Assembly (NCBI GenBank): GCA_027349605.1
Contig: DAIEMM010000024.1
Span: 1-15,634 of the forward strand
Direction: 5' to 3'
Origin: Anaeromyxobacteraceae bacterium
GTDB taxonomy: Bacteria > Myxococcota > Myxococcia > Myxococcales > Anaeromyxobacteraceae
DNA length: 15,634 nt
The notes under the pieces are model-generated. The model saw nothing but the letters and a program-made list of their open reading frames with translations, was not told where the DNA came from and searched no databases. The position numbers were made by a program, and so were the translations under genes. Each line of letters begins with the position of its first letter. Positions within the stretch are counted from its first letter, which is position 1. Shown here in pieces: positions 1 through 6,046 of the stretch.

Positions 1-1325
1 TTGCCGCCGCAGGCTTCCAGCGTGGCCACGATCTCGGAGGTCTCGAGCTCCGCCGGGCGCCGGGCGGGCGCCGGGGTGGCGGGCTTCGGAGCCGGCGTCC
101 GGGCCGGCCGGGCTTGCGCGAGCAGCTCCTCCGGAAGGTGCTGCCGGTCGATCACCCCACCCCCGGAGCGCAGGGCCGCGAACCCGAGGACGTTCTGGAG
201 CTCGCGCACGTTCACCGGCCAGCCGTAGCCCTCCAGCGCTGCCATCGCGGCGAGCGAGATCCCCGCCGGCCGGGTTCCCCCACCGGCGACGAACCTGGCC
301 ATCCACGCATCCGCCAGGAGCGGGATGTCCTCCACGTGCTCGCGCAGGGACGGCACGCGGACCGGGAAGACGGCCAGCCGGAAGTAGAGGTCGGCGCGGA
401 ACCGGCCGGCGTCGACCATGCCCTTCAGGTCGCGGTGGGTGGCGCAGATGAGCCGCACGTCCACCTTGATGGGCATGGAGTCGCCGACCCGCTCGATCTC
501 CCGCTGCTCGATGACGCGCAGGAGCTTCACCTGCACGGCCGGGGAGATGTCGCCGATCTCGTCGAGCAGCAGGGTGCCCCCGTGGGCCTCCTGGAACCTG
601 CCGCGCCGGTCGCGCACGGCACCGGTGAAGGCCCCCTTCACGTGTCCGAAGAGCTCGCTCTCGAGCAGGTTCTCGTTCAGCGCCGAGCAGGAGACCCGGA
701 CGAACGGTCCCGAGGCCCGCGTCGAGCCGCGGTGGATCGCCTCGGCCACGCACTCCTTGCCGGAACCGCTCTCGCCCAGGATCATCACGGTGGCGTTGGA
801 GTGGGCCACGAGGCCGATGGTCTGGAAGAGCTCCGCCATCCTGGGATGGCGCCCGACGATGCCGCAGAAGTCGGCTTCTCCTCGGGTGGCCGGACGCCAG
901 TCGCAGCGCGGCTCGAATCCCTCCTCGCCCACCTCGGTGAAGGTCTCCATCGCCCCGGAGAGCTTCCCCTGGGCGTCGTAGAGGGGGACCGCGTTCTTCA
1001 CGATGAGCAGGAGGCGTCCGTCCTTCGTCCGGAGGGTGCAGGTCTTCGAGGTCCGGCCCTGCTCGGCCAGCCCGCACTTGAGGGGGCCGATGCCGCACGA
1101 GCAGCCCCGGAGGGCATCGCCGGCCAGGATGGAGCAGTCCCGGCCCAGGGCCTCTTCCGGCGTCCATCCGGTGATGCGCTGCGCGGCGCCGTTCCAGTAG
1201 GTCACCCGGCCGTCCAGGTCGATGGTGAAGAGGGCGTCGGGGAGCGCGTCGGCGAGCGCCCGCATGGACGCCTCGCTGCCGAGGCCGAGGTAGGGGACGT
1301 CGGTGGGGGGGGCGACCAGGGGCAT
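1..1325 (-). CDS. Sigma-54-dependent transcriptional activator with PAS sensor domain (C-terminus cut by window edge)
   Basis: This is a bacterial enhancer-binding protein that would use ATP hydrolysis to open promoters bound by sigma-54 RNA polymerase. Reading from the ATG at 1325, 441 codons are visible. A PAS domain covers about residues 20-135 and the AAA+ domain about 155-400. Within it are Walker A GESGSGKE (184-191), the sigma-54 contact loop GAFTGA (231-236), Walker B LLLDEIGD (D255, E256) and the FRADLYFRL arginine-finger region (309-317). The window ends just as a Fis-type helix-turn-helix begins (EIVATLEACGG). The PAS domain carries a cysteine cluster, C64-x10-C75-x-C77-x6-C84 plus C96, which may bind a metal or sense redox state (inference). 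The usual WPGNVREL is WPVNVREL here. It is divergent from an octahaem cytochrome with a sigma-54 promoter, its likely target. Met21 (1265) has a better Shine-Dalgarno (GAGG, 5 nt) and is an alternative start. There is no receiver domain, so it is not a classic two-component regulator. Confidence 0.93.
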   Translation of the reverse strand, partial: MPLVAPPTDVPYLGLGSEASMRALADALPDALFTIDLDGRVTYWNGAAQRITGWTPEEALGRDCSILAGDALRGCSCGIGPLKCGLAEQGRTSKTCTLRTKDGRLLLIVKNAVPLYDAQGKLSGAMETFTEVGEEGFEPRCDWRPATRGEADFCGIVGRHPRMAELFQTIGLVAHSNATVMILGESGSGKECVAEAIHRGSTRASGPFVRVSCSALNENLLESELFGHVKGAFTGAVRDRRGRFQEAHGGTLLLDEIGDISPAVQVKLLRVIEQREIERVGDSMPIKVDVRLICATHRDLKGMVDAGRFRADLYFRLAVFPVRVPSLREHVEDIPLLADAWMARFVAGGGTRPAGISLAAMAALEGYGWPVNVRELQNVLGFAALRSGGGVIDRQHLPEELLAQARPARTPAPKPATPAPARRPAELETSEIVATLEACGG

Positions 1326-1350
1326 GCCGAGTGTTCCGAGCCAGGGGGGG

Positions 1351-1408
1351 CGTTCAAGGTTCGACTTCTGAACGTTAAACCGTTTCGGCGCCCGGTCCAA
1401 CGTGAACG
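1351..1408. promoter_or_regulatory. Candidate enhancer/operator: TGAACG half sites
   Basis: CGTTCA (1351-1356) and TGAACG (1369-1374) form a perfect 6-bp inverted repeat with a 12-bp spacer. A third TGAACG lies at 1403-1408. The sites sit 26-83 bp upstream of the activator's start codon and about 85-140 bp upstream of the -24 element of the cytochrome promoter. That is the usual distance for a sigma-54 activator binding site. The same sites could let the activator control its own gene. That it is an operator is inference from position and symmetry. Confidence 0.4.
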
Positions 1409-1491
1409 TCCTCCCCCGCCCGGAAGTGGGTGACCTGCCCCGACCCGAGGTTTTTGGGCCCGGAAAGGCTGGGGGAAATGCCCCACGTCGT

Positions 1492-1507
1492 TGGTACGGG
1501 CCGTGCT
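1492..1507 (+). promoter_or_regulatory. Sigma-54 (-24/-12) promoter for the octahaem cytochrome
   Basis: TGGTACGGGCCGTGCT matches the sigma-54 consensus TGGCACG-N4-TTGCW, with the invariant GG and GC doublets at the correct 10-bp spacing. It differs only at C4 (T) and T12 (G). Transcription would start near 1518, giving a leader of about 60 nt before the TTG start at 1578. The gene for a sigma-54 activator lies divergently next to it, which strengthens the call. Confidence 0.65.
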
Positions 1508-1577
1508 CAGGGAGTGGCCACCGACGAGCGCGGCCAGGGGCCGCGGACCGCTCATCCCGTCGGGAAAGGACTCGAAC

Positions 1578-3659
1578 TTGAACGGCAAGACCACCCTGCT
1601 CGCGGCGCTGCTCCTCTCGGCGCTCGCCGCCTGTACCTCCTCCACCCCCTCCGCCACCTGCGCCGACTTCTGCGGCGCCGGGAACGTCTGCGTCGACGGC
1701 TCCTGTGTCCGCGTGGCCTGCACCGAGGCCTACCCCGGCTGCTCCTCCTGCGACACCTCCGGGGCGACCCCGGCCTGGGTGGGGCAGTGCGGCGCCGGCA
1801 CGGCCTGCGAGGCCGCCAGCGACACCTGCGTCCCGCTCGCCTGCGAGCCGGCCTGTGGCCCCGGAACCGCCTGCCAGATGGGGCAGTGCGTCGCGGTCGC
1901 GGCGCTCACCTGCACGGCCCCGTACCCGGGGTGCTCCTCGTGCGACACCTCCGGGGCTACCCCGGCCTGGAAGGGGCTCTGCGGGACCGGCACGACCTGC
2001 GATGCCGCCAGCGACCACTGCGTCCAGGTGACGGCCACGCTCCACGCCACGCTCGCGCAGCCCGGCCTTCCCCTCGCCGGTCCGTTCGCAACCGGCTACG
2101 AGGTGACGGCGGCCTGCCTGCAGTGCCACCCGGGCGCCGGCCAGGAGATCATGGCCTCGGCCCACTGGACGTGGGCCGGCCCCACGCCCGACCTGGTGTC
2201 GATCGTCGACCTCGTCACCCCGGTGAACCCGGGCAACGTCGGCAAGGTGAACCTCGTCAACAACTTCTGCGTCGGCGTTCCCTCCAACGAGAAGCGCTGT
2301 GACCAGTGCCACGCCGGCTACGGAGGCGATCCGGATGCCTCCAGGCCGCAGAAGTCCGCCCGGGCCTACACCCTCGACGACAGCTCCATCCCGCTCGCGA
2401 ACCGCGTCGATTGCCTCGTCTGCCACGCCGACCCGGCCAGGTACACGAAGAACCCGAAGGACTTCGGACGGCCCAACCCGACCGTCGACCTCGCGGCCGT
2501 GGTCCAGGGGATCGTCCTCCCCACCCGCGCCAACTGCGGCGCCTGCCACTTCTACGCGGGCGGCGGCGACAACGTGAAGCTGATGGGGTCGGGCCTGAAG
2601 AACCCCGCCGAGACGACCGACGTCCACATGGGGCGCGGCATGACCTGCTCCGACTGCCACGCCAGCTCGGGTCACGGGTTCGCCGGAAGCGGCGTGCACG
2701 TCCCCACGCACACTGCCCGCGTCTCCTGCAGCGACTGCCACGGCTCGACCCCGCACGTCGCGACCGTCCAGACCTACGGCTCCTGGCTCGACCACCACGT
2801 CGCCAAGCTGGCCTGCCAGACCTGCCACATCCCCCGGTTCTCCAAGACCCAGTTCGCCAAGATGGACTGGGACTGGTCCACCGCGGGGGACAACAAGACC
2901 TGCGCCGGCACCCCCGGGACCTGCACCAACGGCGTGGTGACCACCAAGGTGAACGAGGACGGCGTCCCGGACGCCACCTCCACGACCTCGGTGACGAGCT
3001 ACGACTACATCAAGGGCAACTTCGTCTGGAAGAAGAACATCATCCCGGCCTACCGTTGGTCGAACGGCAAGTCGAGCCACGTGCGCACCTCCGACAAGGG
3101 AGACCTGGGCACGCTGGGCACCACCCCCGACGACGCCAACCGGCTGACCCTCGGGGAGCCCGCGGGCAGCCCCGCCGACGGCAAGATCATGCCGTTCAAG
3201 CTCATGCGCGGCCGCCAGGCCATGTACGTCGACGGCGCCAACGGCTTCGTCATCAACCCCAACGTCTTCGGCCCAGGCAGCTTCTGGGGCGTGGTGCAGG
3301 CGCCCGGCTACGACTACTCGACCTACAAGTTCGACGCCGGCACGGCGCCGGGCCAGCCCTCGGTCGACAAGCTCTGGGGGAAGGTCTTCGCCGTGGGCGC
3401 CATCGCCGCCGGGCAGGTGCCGGCCGGCACGCCCCCGTTCGCGAAATACGACGGGGTGAACCCGGGGTACGACTGGCGCTACACCAAGCTCTACATGGAC
3501 ATGAACCACGAGGTGGCGCCCAAGGCCCAGGACCTCGGAGCCGCCGGGAGCTGCGGCGACTGCCACTCGGCCACGCCGAAGATCCCCATCTGCGAGCTGT
3601 ACCCGGATCCCGCCACGCGGCCGATCATCTTCGCCAGCCTCGTCTGCAACGGCGGGTAG
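1578..3659 (+). CDS. OTR-family octahaem c-type cytochrome, lipoprotein with cysteine-rich N-terminal modules
   Basis: This 693-aa protein has exactly eight CXXCH haem sites, starting at C180, C241, C279, C320, C357, C384, C413 and C659. The large gap before the last haem and sequences such as HWTW (196-199), CHAGYGG, VDCLVCH, CHFYAGGGDN and WDWSTAG match the tetrathionate-reductase-family octahaem cytochromes. Shewanella OTR reduces tetrathionate, and also nitrite and hydroxylamine in vitro; the substrate here is unknown. In OTR the active-site haem has a lysine ligand; K223, between haems 1 and 2, is a possible counterpart (inference). The TTG start is chosen because GGGAAAGGA (1562-1570) lies 7 nt upstream and because it gives a clean lipoprotein signal, LSALAAC, with acylated C19. 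Residues 28-148 hold 20 cysteines in an A-B-A-B module array not expected in the soluble Shewanella enzyme. The protein is probably lipid-anchored outside the cytoplasmic membrane. Expression is probably sigma-54 dependent. Confidence 0.9.
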   Translation: MNGKTTLLAALLLSALAACTSSTPSATCADFCGAGNVCVDGSCVRVACTEAYPGCSSCDTSGATPAWVGQCGAGTACEAASDTCVPLACEPACGPGTACQMGQCVAVAALTCTAPYPGCSSCDTSGATPAWKGLCGTGTTCDAASDHCVQVTATLHATLAQPGLPLAGPFATGYEVTAACLQCHPGAGQEIMASAHWTWAGPTPDLVSIVDLVTPVNPGNVGKVNLVNNFCVGVPSNEKRCDQCHAGYGGDPDASRPQKSARAYTLDDSSIPLANRVDCLVCHADPARYTKNPKDFGRPNPTVDLAAVVQGIVLPTRANCGACHFYAGGGDNVKLMGSGLKNPAETTDVHMGRGMTCSDCHASSGHGFAGSGVHVPTHTARVSCSDCHGSTPHVATVQTYGSWLDHHVAKLACQTCHIPRFSKTQFAKMDWDWSTAGDNKTCAGTPGTCTNGVVTTKVNEDGVPDATSTTSVTSYDYIKGNFVWKKNIIPAYRWSNGKSSHVRTSDKGDLGTLGTTPDDANRLTLGEPAGSPADGKIMPFKLMRGRQAMYVDGANGFVINPNVFGPGSFWGVVQAPGYDYSTYKFDAGTAPGQPSVDKLWGKVFAVGAIAAGQVPAGTPPFAKYDGVNPGYDWRYTKLYMDMNHEVAPKAQDLGAAGSCGDCHSATPKIPICELYPDPATRPIIFASLVCNGG
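1731..1832 (+). repeat. Coding repeat, copy 1 (34 codons)
   Basis: First copy of a 102-bp in-frame repeat encoding residues 52-85 (YPGCSSCDTSGATPAW onward). By hand count about 88 of 102 bases match the second copy at 1923-2024. It makes up most of the first B module of the cysteine-rich domain. Confidence 0.85.
1923..2024 (+). repeat. Coding repeat, copy 2 (34 codons)
   Basis: Second copy of the 102-bp repeat, encoding residues 116-149. Cysteine spacing is identical to copy 1, and the substitutions between the copies include V/K, Q/L, A/T and T/H changes. This points to an internal duplication that has since diverged under constraint on the cysteines. Confidence 0.85.
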
Positions 3660-3675
3660 CTCGCACCCGCACCGG

Positions 3676-3708
3676 GGCCGCGGTCCGGGATCCGTCCCGG
3701 CCGCGGCC
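3676..3708. terminator. Hairpin terminator between convergent genes
   Basis: Arm 3676-3690 (GGCCGCGG, T, CCGGGA) pairs with arm 3695-3708 (TCCCGG, CCGCGGCC) around a 4-nt loop, leaving one bulged base. It is followed by TCTTCGCTTTCA on the plus strand. It lies 16 bp after the cytochrome stop and just beyond the stop of the convergent gene ending at 3718, so it may serve both strands. There is no perfect U tract. Confidence 0.65.
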
Positions 3709-3717
3709 TCTTCGCTT

Positions 3718-3912
3718 TCAGCGGCTGCCGGCCGCGAGCTTCGAGGCCACGAGCCCCGCCACGAGCGCCAGGACGGAGACCACCGCGATGATCTTCCAGT
3801 CGTCGCTCTTCATGGCGATCCAGCCCGCGGTGAACACGCAGAAGGCGCTGACGCCCACCCCGACCTTGGAGGCGATGCGCCGGACCCTCTCCCTCCGAGC
3901 GGGGTCGGTCAC
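3718..3912 (-). CDS. Small two-helix membrane protein, 64 aa
   Basis: I do not recognise a family. The GTG start overlaps the TGA stop of the upstream PH-like gene as GTGA, which indicates translational coupling and fixes the start. The protein begins with a basic stretch (RRERVRRIASK). It then has two hydrophobic segments, about residues 17-33 and 41-59, separated by the polar turn MKSDDWK, and ends in AAGSR. The basic N-terminus suggests both termini face the cytoplasm. It is a likely partner of the PH-like protein, but no function can be assigned. The frame keeps G or C at third positions throughout. Confidence 0.75.
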   Translation of the reverse strand: MTDPARRERVRRIASKVGVGVSAFCVFTAGWIAMKSDDWKIIAVVSVLALVAGLVASKLAAGSR

Positions 3913-4523
3913 TGCCCGGCCTTTCCTGCCGCCGCGTCCTCGTCGCAGGCCTCGGCGGCAAGTTGCTCGAGCGCCTCCTTCGTGGCCGGCGACGCGGCGA
4001 GCACCGCGGGGCGCACGCCCGCCAGGGCGCGGTCGGCGAAGTCGCCGATGCCGGCCATGTTCTCCGGAACCCACAGGCGGACCCCGCCCGGGCCGGTCAG
4101 CAAGAACCAGCGGCTGGTGCCGTTGTAGGAGATCTTCTCGACCGCCGTCCAGGCGACCACGGTGCGGCGGAGCGGGTCGGTCCGCTCCACGCCCCGGTCG
4201 TCGATCCGGACCTGCATCCGCCGCTCGGCGATCAGGAAGTACGCGAAGACGGCCAGGCCCAGGGCCATGACGAGGACCACCACGGCCAGCCCGCCCGCGT
4301 TCATCCCCTCCTTGCGCGCCGCGGTCGCCGCGACCACGCCGACGAGCAGCGTGGGTCCGATGGCCATGACGGCGAGGATGGCGTACCGCCCGCGGGGCGG
4401 GCGGAGGACCACCGCGTTCCCGAGGCGGGAGCCCCGGAGGTGCTCCGGGGGAACCGGCCGCAGGAGCCAGCCTCCCGCGACCAGCAGGACGCCGAGGACG
4501 GCGAAGGCGAGGATCAGTTGCAT
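3909..4523 (-). CDS. Membrane protein with bacterial PH-like domain, 204 aa
   Basis: Three hydrophobic segments (about residues 3-21, 47-68 and 77-98) are followed by a soluble part of about residues 103-170. This has the strand pattern and the RIDDRGVERTDPLRRTVVAW signature typical of bacterial PH-like domains: a cytoplasmic face read out as V.W..V..I and then W.LLTGPGGVRLWV. The tail is rich in Ala and Glu. The ATG at 4523 starts directly on a membrane segment; longer upstream reading in the same frame is not supported by composition. The Shine-Dalgarno is weak. The gene is coupled to the 64-aa gene downstream. The role is unknown; such proteins are often small membrane-associated scaffolds. 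Confidence 0.75.
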   Translation of the reverse strand: MQLILAFAVLGVLLVAGGWLLRPVPPEHLRGSRLGNAVVLRPPRGRYAILAVMAIGPTLLVGVVAATAARKEGMNAGGLAVVVLVMALGLAVFAYFLIAERRMQVRIDDRGVERTDPLRRTVVAWTAVEKISYNGTSRWFLLTGPGGVRLWVPENMAGIGDFADRALAGVRPAVLAASPATKEALEQLAAEACDEDAAAGKAGQ

Positions 4524-4575
4524 CGCGGGACTTTCGCCCGGGGCGGCGCCCCACGCAAGAGACAGTCGGGCCCGA

Positions 4576-4764
4576 TCACGCGGGGGTCCGGACCTCGTCC
4601 GCCAGTTCCTCGAGAACCGTCCGCGCGTCCGGGTCGCCCCAGAGCGACGTGGGCGGGAGCCGGGAGAGCGCGATCTCCGCCCACTCCACCAGGCGGTGGA
4701 CCTGCCCCGGCGCCCGCCGCCCGATGAAGCACTGGGTGACGACGATCCTCGTGAAACGTGACAG
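4576..4764 (-). CDS. Small hypothetical open frame without a standard start codon
   Basis: A 62-codon frame ends at a TGA at 4576 and has nearly complete G/C third positions, unlike the other frames here. Its product reads as a plausible amphipathic protein (RIVVTQCFIGRRAPGQVH, then VEWAEIALSRL and LEELADEVRTPA). No ATG, GTG or TTG lies in frame after the upstream TAA. A CTG at 4764 lies only 2 nt after an AGGAGG (4772-4767), and TTC at 4755 lies 11 nt after it. The start is therefore doubtful: a rare CTG start, a mutated start, or the remnant of a longer gene. It runs in the same direction as the PH-like gene and is divergent from the ECF gene. I do not recognise it. Confidence 0.35.
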   Translation of the reverse strand: MSRFTRIVVTQCFIGRRAPGQVHRLVEWAEIALSRLPPTSLWGDPDARTVLEELADEVRTPA

Positions 4765-4802
4765 ACCCTCCTGGGTGCTATGCCCGATGCAACATCTCGA
4801 TA

Positions 4803-4819
4803 CCCTTGAGGGTTCGAAC
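4803..4819. promoter_or_regulatory. Palindromes in the divergent ECF promoter region
   Basis: CCCTTGAGGG (4803-4812) is an inverted repeat with a 2-bp centre. It abuts GTTCGAAC (4812-4819), a perfect 8-bp palindrome. They lie 38-54 bp upstream of the ECF start codon, in the only non-coding gap between divergent reading frames. They could be an operator; no promoter elements are convincing nearby. Confidence 0.3.
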
Positions 4820-4856
4820 GTTTATCTTGTCCCCGGGCGGGAGGGTCGAGAATCAG

Positions 4857-5441
4857 ATGGACGCGCAGGACATCCTCGAGGAGACCATCCGCGGCCTTCT
4901 CGGCGCAGGTAGGGAGCACGAAGCGGCGACCGCGGCCATCAAGGGCTACGGTCCGCAAGTGCTCCGTTACCTCCGCTCGGTCCTCGGGCACGAGGACGAC
5001 GCGCGGGAGGCCTTCGCCCAGTTCGCCGAGAACCTGTGGCGTGGCCTGCCGGAGTTCCGGGGCACGGCGCCGTTTCGCATCTGGGCCTACCGCATCGCCT
5101 GGAACGTCGCCTGCGACCTGCGCAAGCAACCCTGGCGCATCCGGCGACAGCGCCTCGACACGGGCGAGGCCACCCGCATCGCCGAGACGGTGGCCACCTC
5201 GACCGACGAGCGGCTCGAGGCGCGCCGGCAGGAGCTCCTGGCCCTGCGCGAGGCGCTCTCCCTCGACGACCGGGCGCTCGCGGCTCTCCGCGTCGACCAG
5301 GGGCTCTCCTGGTCCGAGTGCGCCGAGGTGCTCTCCCGGGACGGACGGAGCGTGAAGCCGAACACCCTGACCAAGCGCTTCGAGCGGATCAAGGAGAGGC
5401 TCGGCAGCCTGGCGAGGAAGCGCGGGCTCCTCGACCGGTGA
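4857..5441 (+). CDS. ECF-type RNA polymerase sigma factor, 194 aa
   Basis: This is a group 4 sigma-70 factor that would direct RNA polymerase to a small regulon. Sigma-2 covers about residues 31-95, with the core-binding and -10 recognition region reading AFAQFAENLWRGLPEF and then APFRIWAYRIAWNVACDLRK. A charged linker follows. Sigma-4 covers about 120-185, with the helix-turn-helix region LDDRALAALRVDQGLSWSE and the recognition helix around KPNTLTKRFERIKERL. The ATG at 4857 (GGGAGG 11 nt upstream) is preferred; a GTG at 4758 would add 33 residues unlike sigma factors and would run over the divergent frame. No recognisable anti-sigma gene follows. The nearest membrane candidates are the divergent PH-like and 64-aa proteins (inference). 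Confidence 0.92.
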   Translation: MDAQDILEETIRGLLGAGREHEAATAAIKGYGPQVLRYLRSVLGHEDDAREAFAQFAENLWRGLPEFRGTAPFRIWAYRIAWNVACDLRKQPWRIRRQRLDTGEATRIAETVATSTDERLEARRQELLALREALSLDDRALAALRVDQGLSWSECAEVLSRDGRSVKPNTLTKRFERIKERLGSLARKRGLLDR

Positions 5442-5533
5442 GCGCGCGCCCCATGAGTCCGCCCGACGGCACGCCGGAGTGCCGGTAGCCGGTCCGCCGA
5501 ATAGAGGAACCGGACCCCCGACCCGGAGGCTCC

Positions 5534-5995
5534 ATGCGCCACGCCCGCCTCGCCGCCCGCCTCGCCGCCCTTCTCGCCGCCGTCCTGACCATCCCGGTCG
5601 CCGCCTCGGGGTCCGAGCCGGTGAAGCCGGCCGCCCCGGCCCCGCCGAAGTTCGAGATGGAGTCGGTCCAGCTCGTCCTCCTGATGCGCGCGCCGACCTG
5701 GAAGAAGCTCCCCGCCGAGGAGGCGGAGGCGCTCCAGAAGGAGCACATCGCCCACCTCACCGCCATGGGGGACGCGGGCAAGATGGTGGTGGCAGGACCG
5801 TTCTCGGACCAGGCGGACCCGGCCTACCGGGGCGTCTGCGTCTACCGGGTGGGATCGGTCGCCGAGGCCCGGGCGCTGGCCGAGCAGGACCCGATGGTGA
5901 GGGCCGGGCAGCTGCGCGTCGAGGCGATGACCTGGTGGTACGGCAAGGGCTACATGACGTTTCCGAAGGCTCCGGAGAGGAAGGCGGCTCCGTGA
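5534..5995 (+). CDS. Exported YCII-domain protein, 153 aa
   Basis: A signal peptide (about residues 1-25, hydrophobic core LAALLAAVLTIPVAASG) precedes a Pro/Ala linker and a YCII-related domain at about 45-140. Family-like features are the first strand VQLVLLMRAP, the KEHIAHLTAMGDAGKMVVAGPF segment (quoted by its ends: H71, G89) and the EQDPMVRAG helix with D119. Most YciI-like proteins are small cytoplasmic enzymes or ligand-binding dimers, so export is unusual. GGAGG (5525-5529) lies 4 nt before the ATG. It follows the ECF gene by 92 bp and may share its transcript. The substrate is unknown. Confidence 0.82.
   Translation: MRHARLAARLAALLAAVLTIPVAASGSEPVKPAAPAPPKFEMESVQLVLLMRAPTWKKLPAEEAEALQKEHIAHLTAMGDAGKMVVAGPFSDQADPAYRGVCVYRVGSVAEARALAEQDPMVRAGQLRVEAMTWWYGKGYMTFPKAPERKAAP
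5546..5581 (+). repeat. 12-bp tandem repeat in signal-peptide codons
   Basis: There are three tandem 12-bp units: CGCCTCGCCGCC twice, then CTTCTCGCCGCC. They encode RLAA, RLAA, LLAA within the signal peptide of the YCII-domain protein. Gain or loss of a unit would stay in frame and change the length of the n/h-region. Confidence 0.7.
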
Positions 5996-6046
5996 GGGGG
6001 CTCGGCGAGGGTGTCCGGGTTCCCAGCGTGCTCCTCCCCCCGTTCG

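Noticed and set aside
114..1433. Long plus-strand open frames opposite the activator
   Set aside because: They are shadows of a minus-strand gene with complete AAA+ motifs; their translation has no recognisable domain and an Arg/Gly/Ala-rich composition.
1491..1577. Start of the cytochrome at the TTG at 1491
   Set aside because: It overlaps the -24/-12 promoter, has no Shine-Dalgarno and would add 29 residues ahead of a complete lipoprotein signal peptide.
1743..1758. CSSC motifs in the cytochrome's N-terminal modules as extra haem sites
   Set aside because: They are followed by Asp, not His, and fall in a disulphide-type cysteine array; the eight CXXCH sites already match the family.
2306..4270. 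654-residue plus-strand frame across the cytochrome and beyond
   Set aside because: It is out of frame with the eight haem motifs, is Arg/Pro-rich and runs through the terminator hairpin.
4758..4856. Extended ECF start at GTG 4758
   Set aside because: The added 33 residues do not resemble a sigma factor, run across the palindromes and overlap the divergent coding-like frame.
5468..5483. GGCAC-N6-GTGCC stem after the ECF gene as a terminator
   Set aside because: Only five base pairs and no T run; such short stems are expected by chance in this composition.
5996..6046. Terminator between the convergent YCII and membrane-protein genes
   Set aside because: I found no stem longer than a few base pairs in the 51-bp gap.
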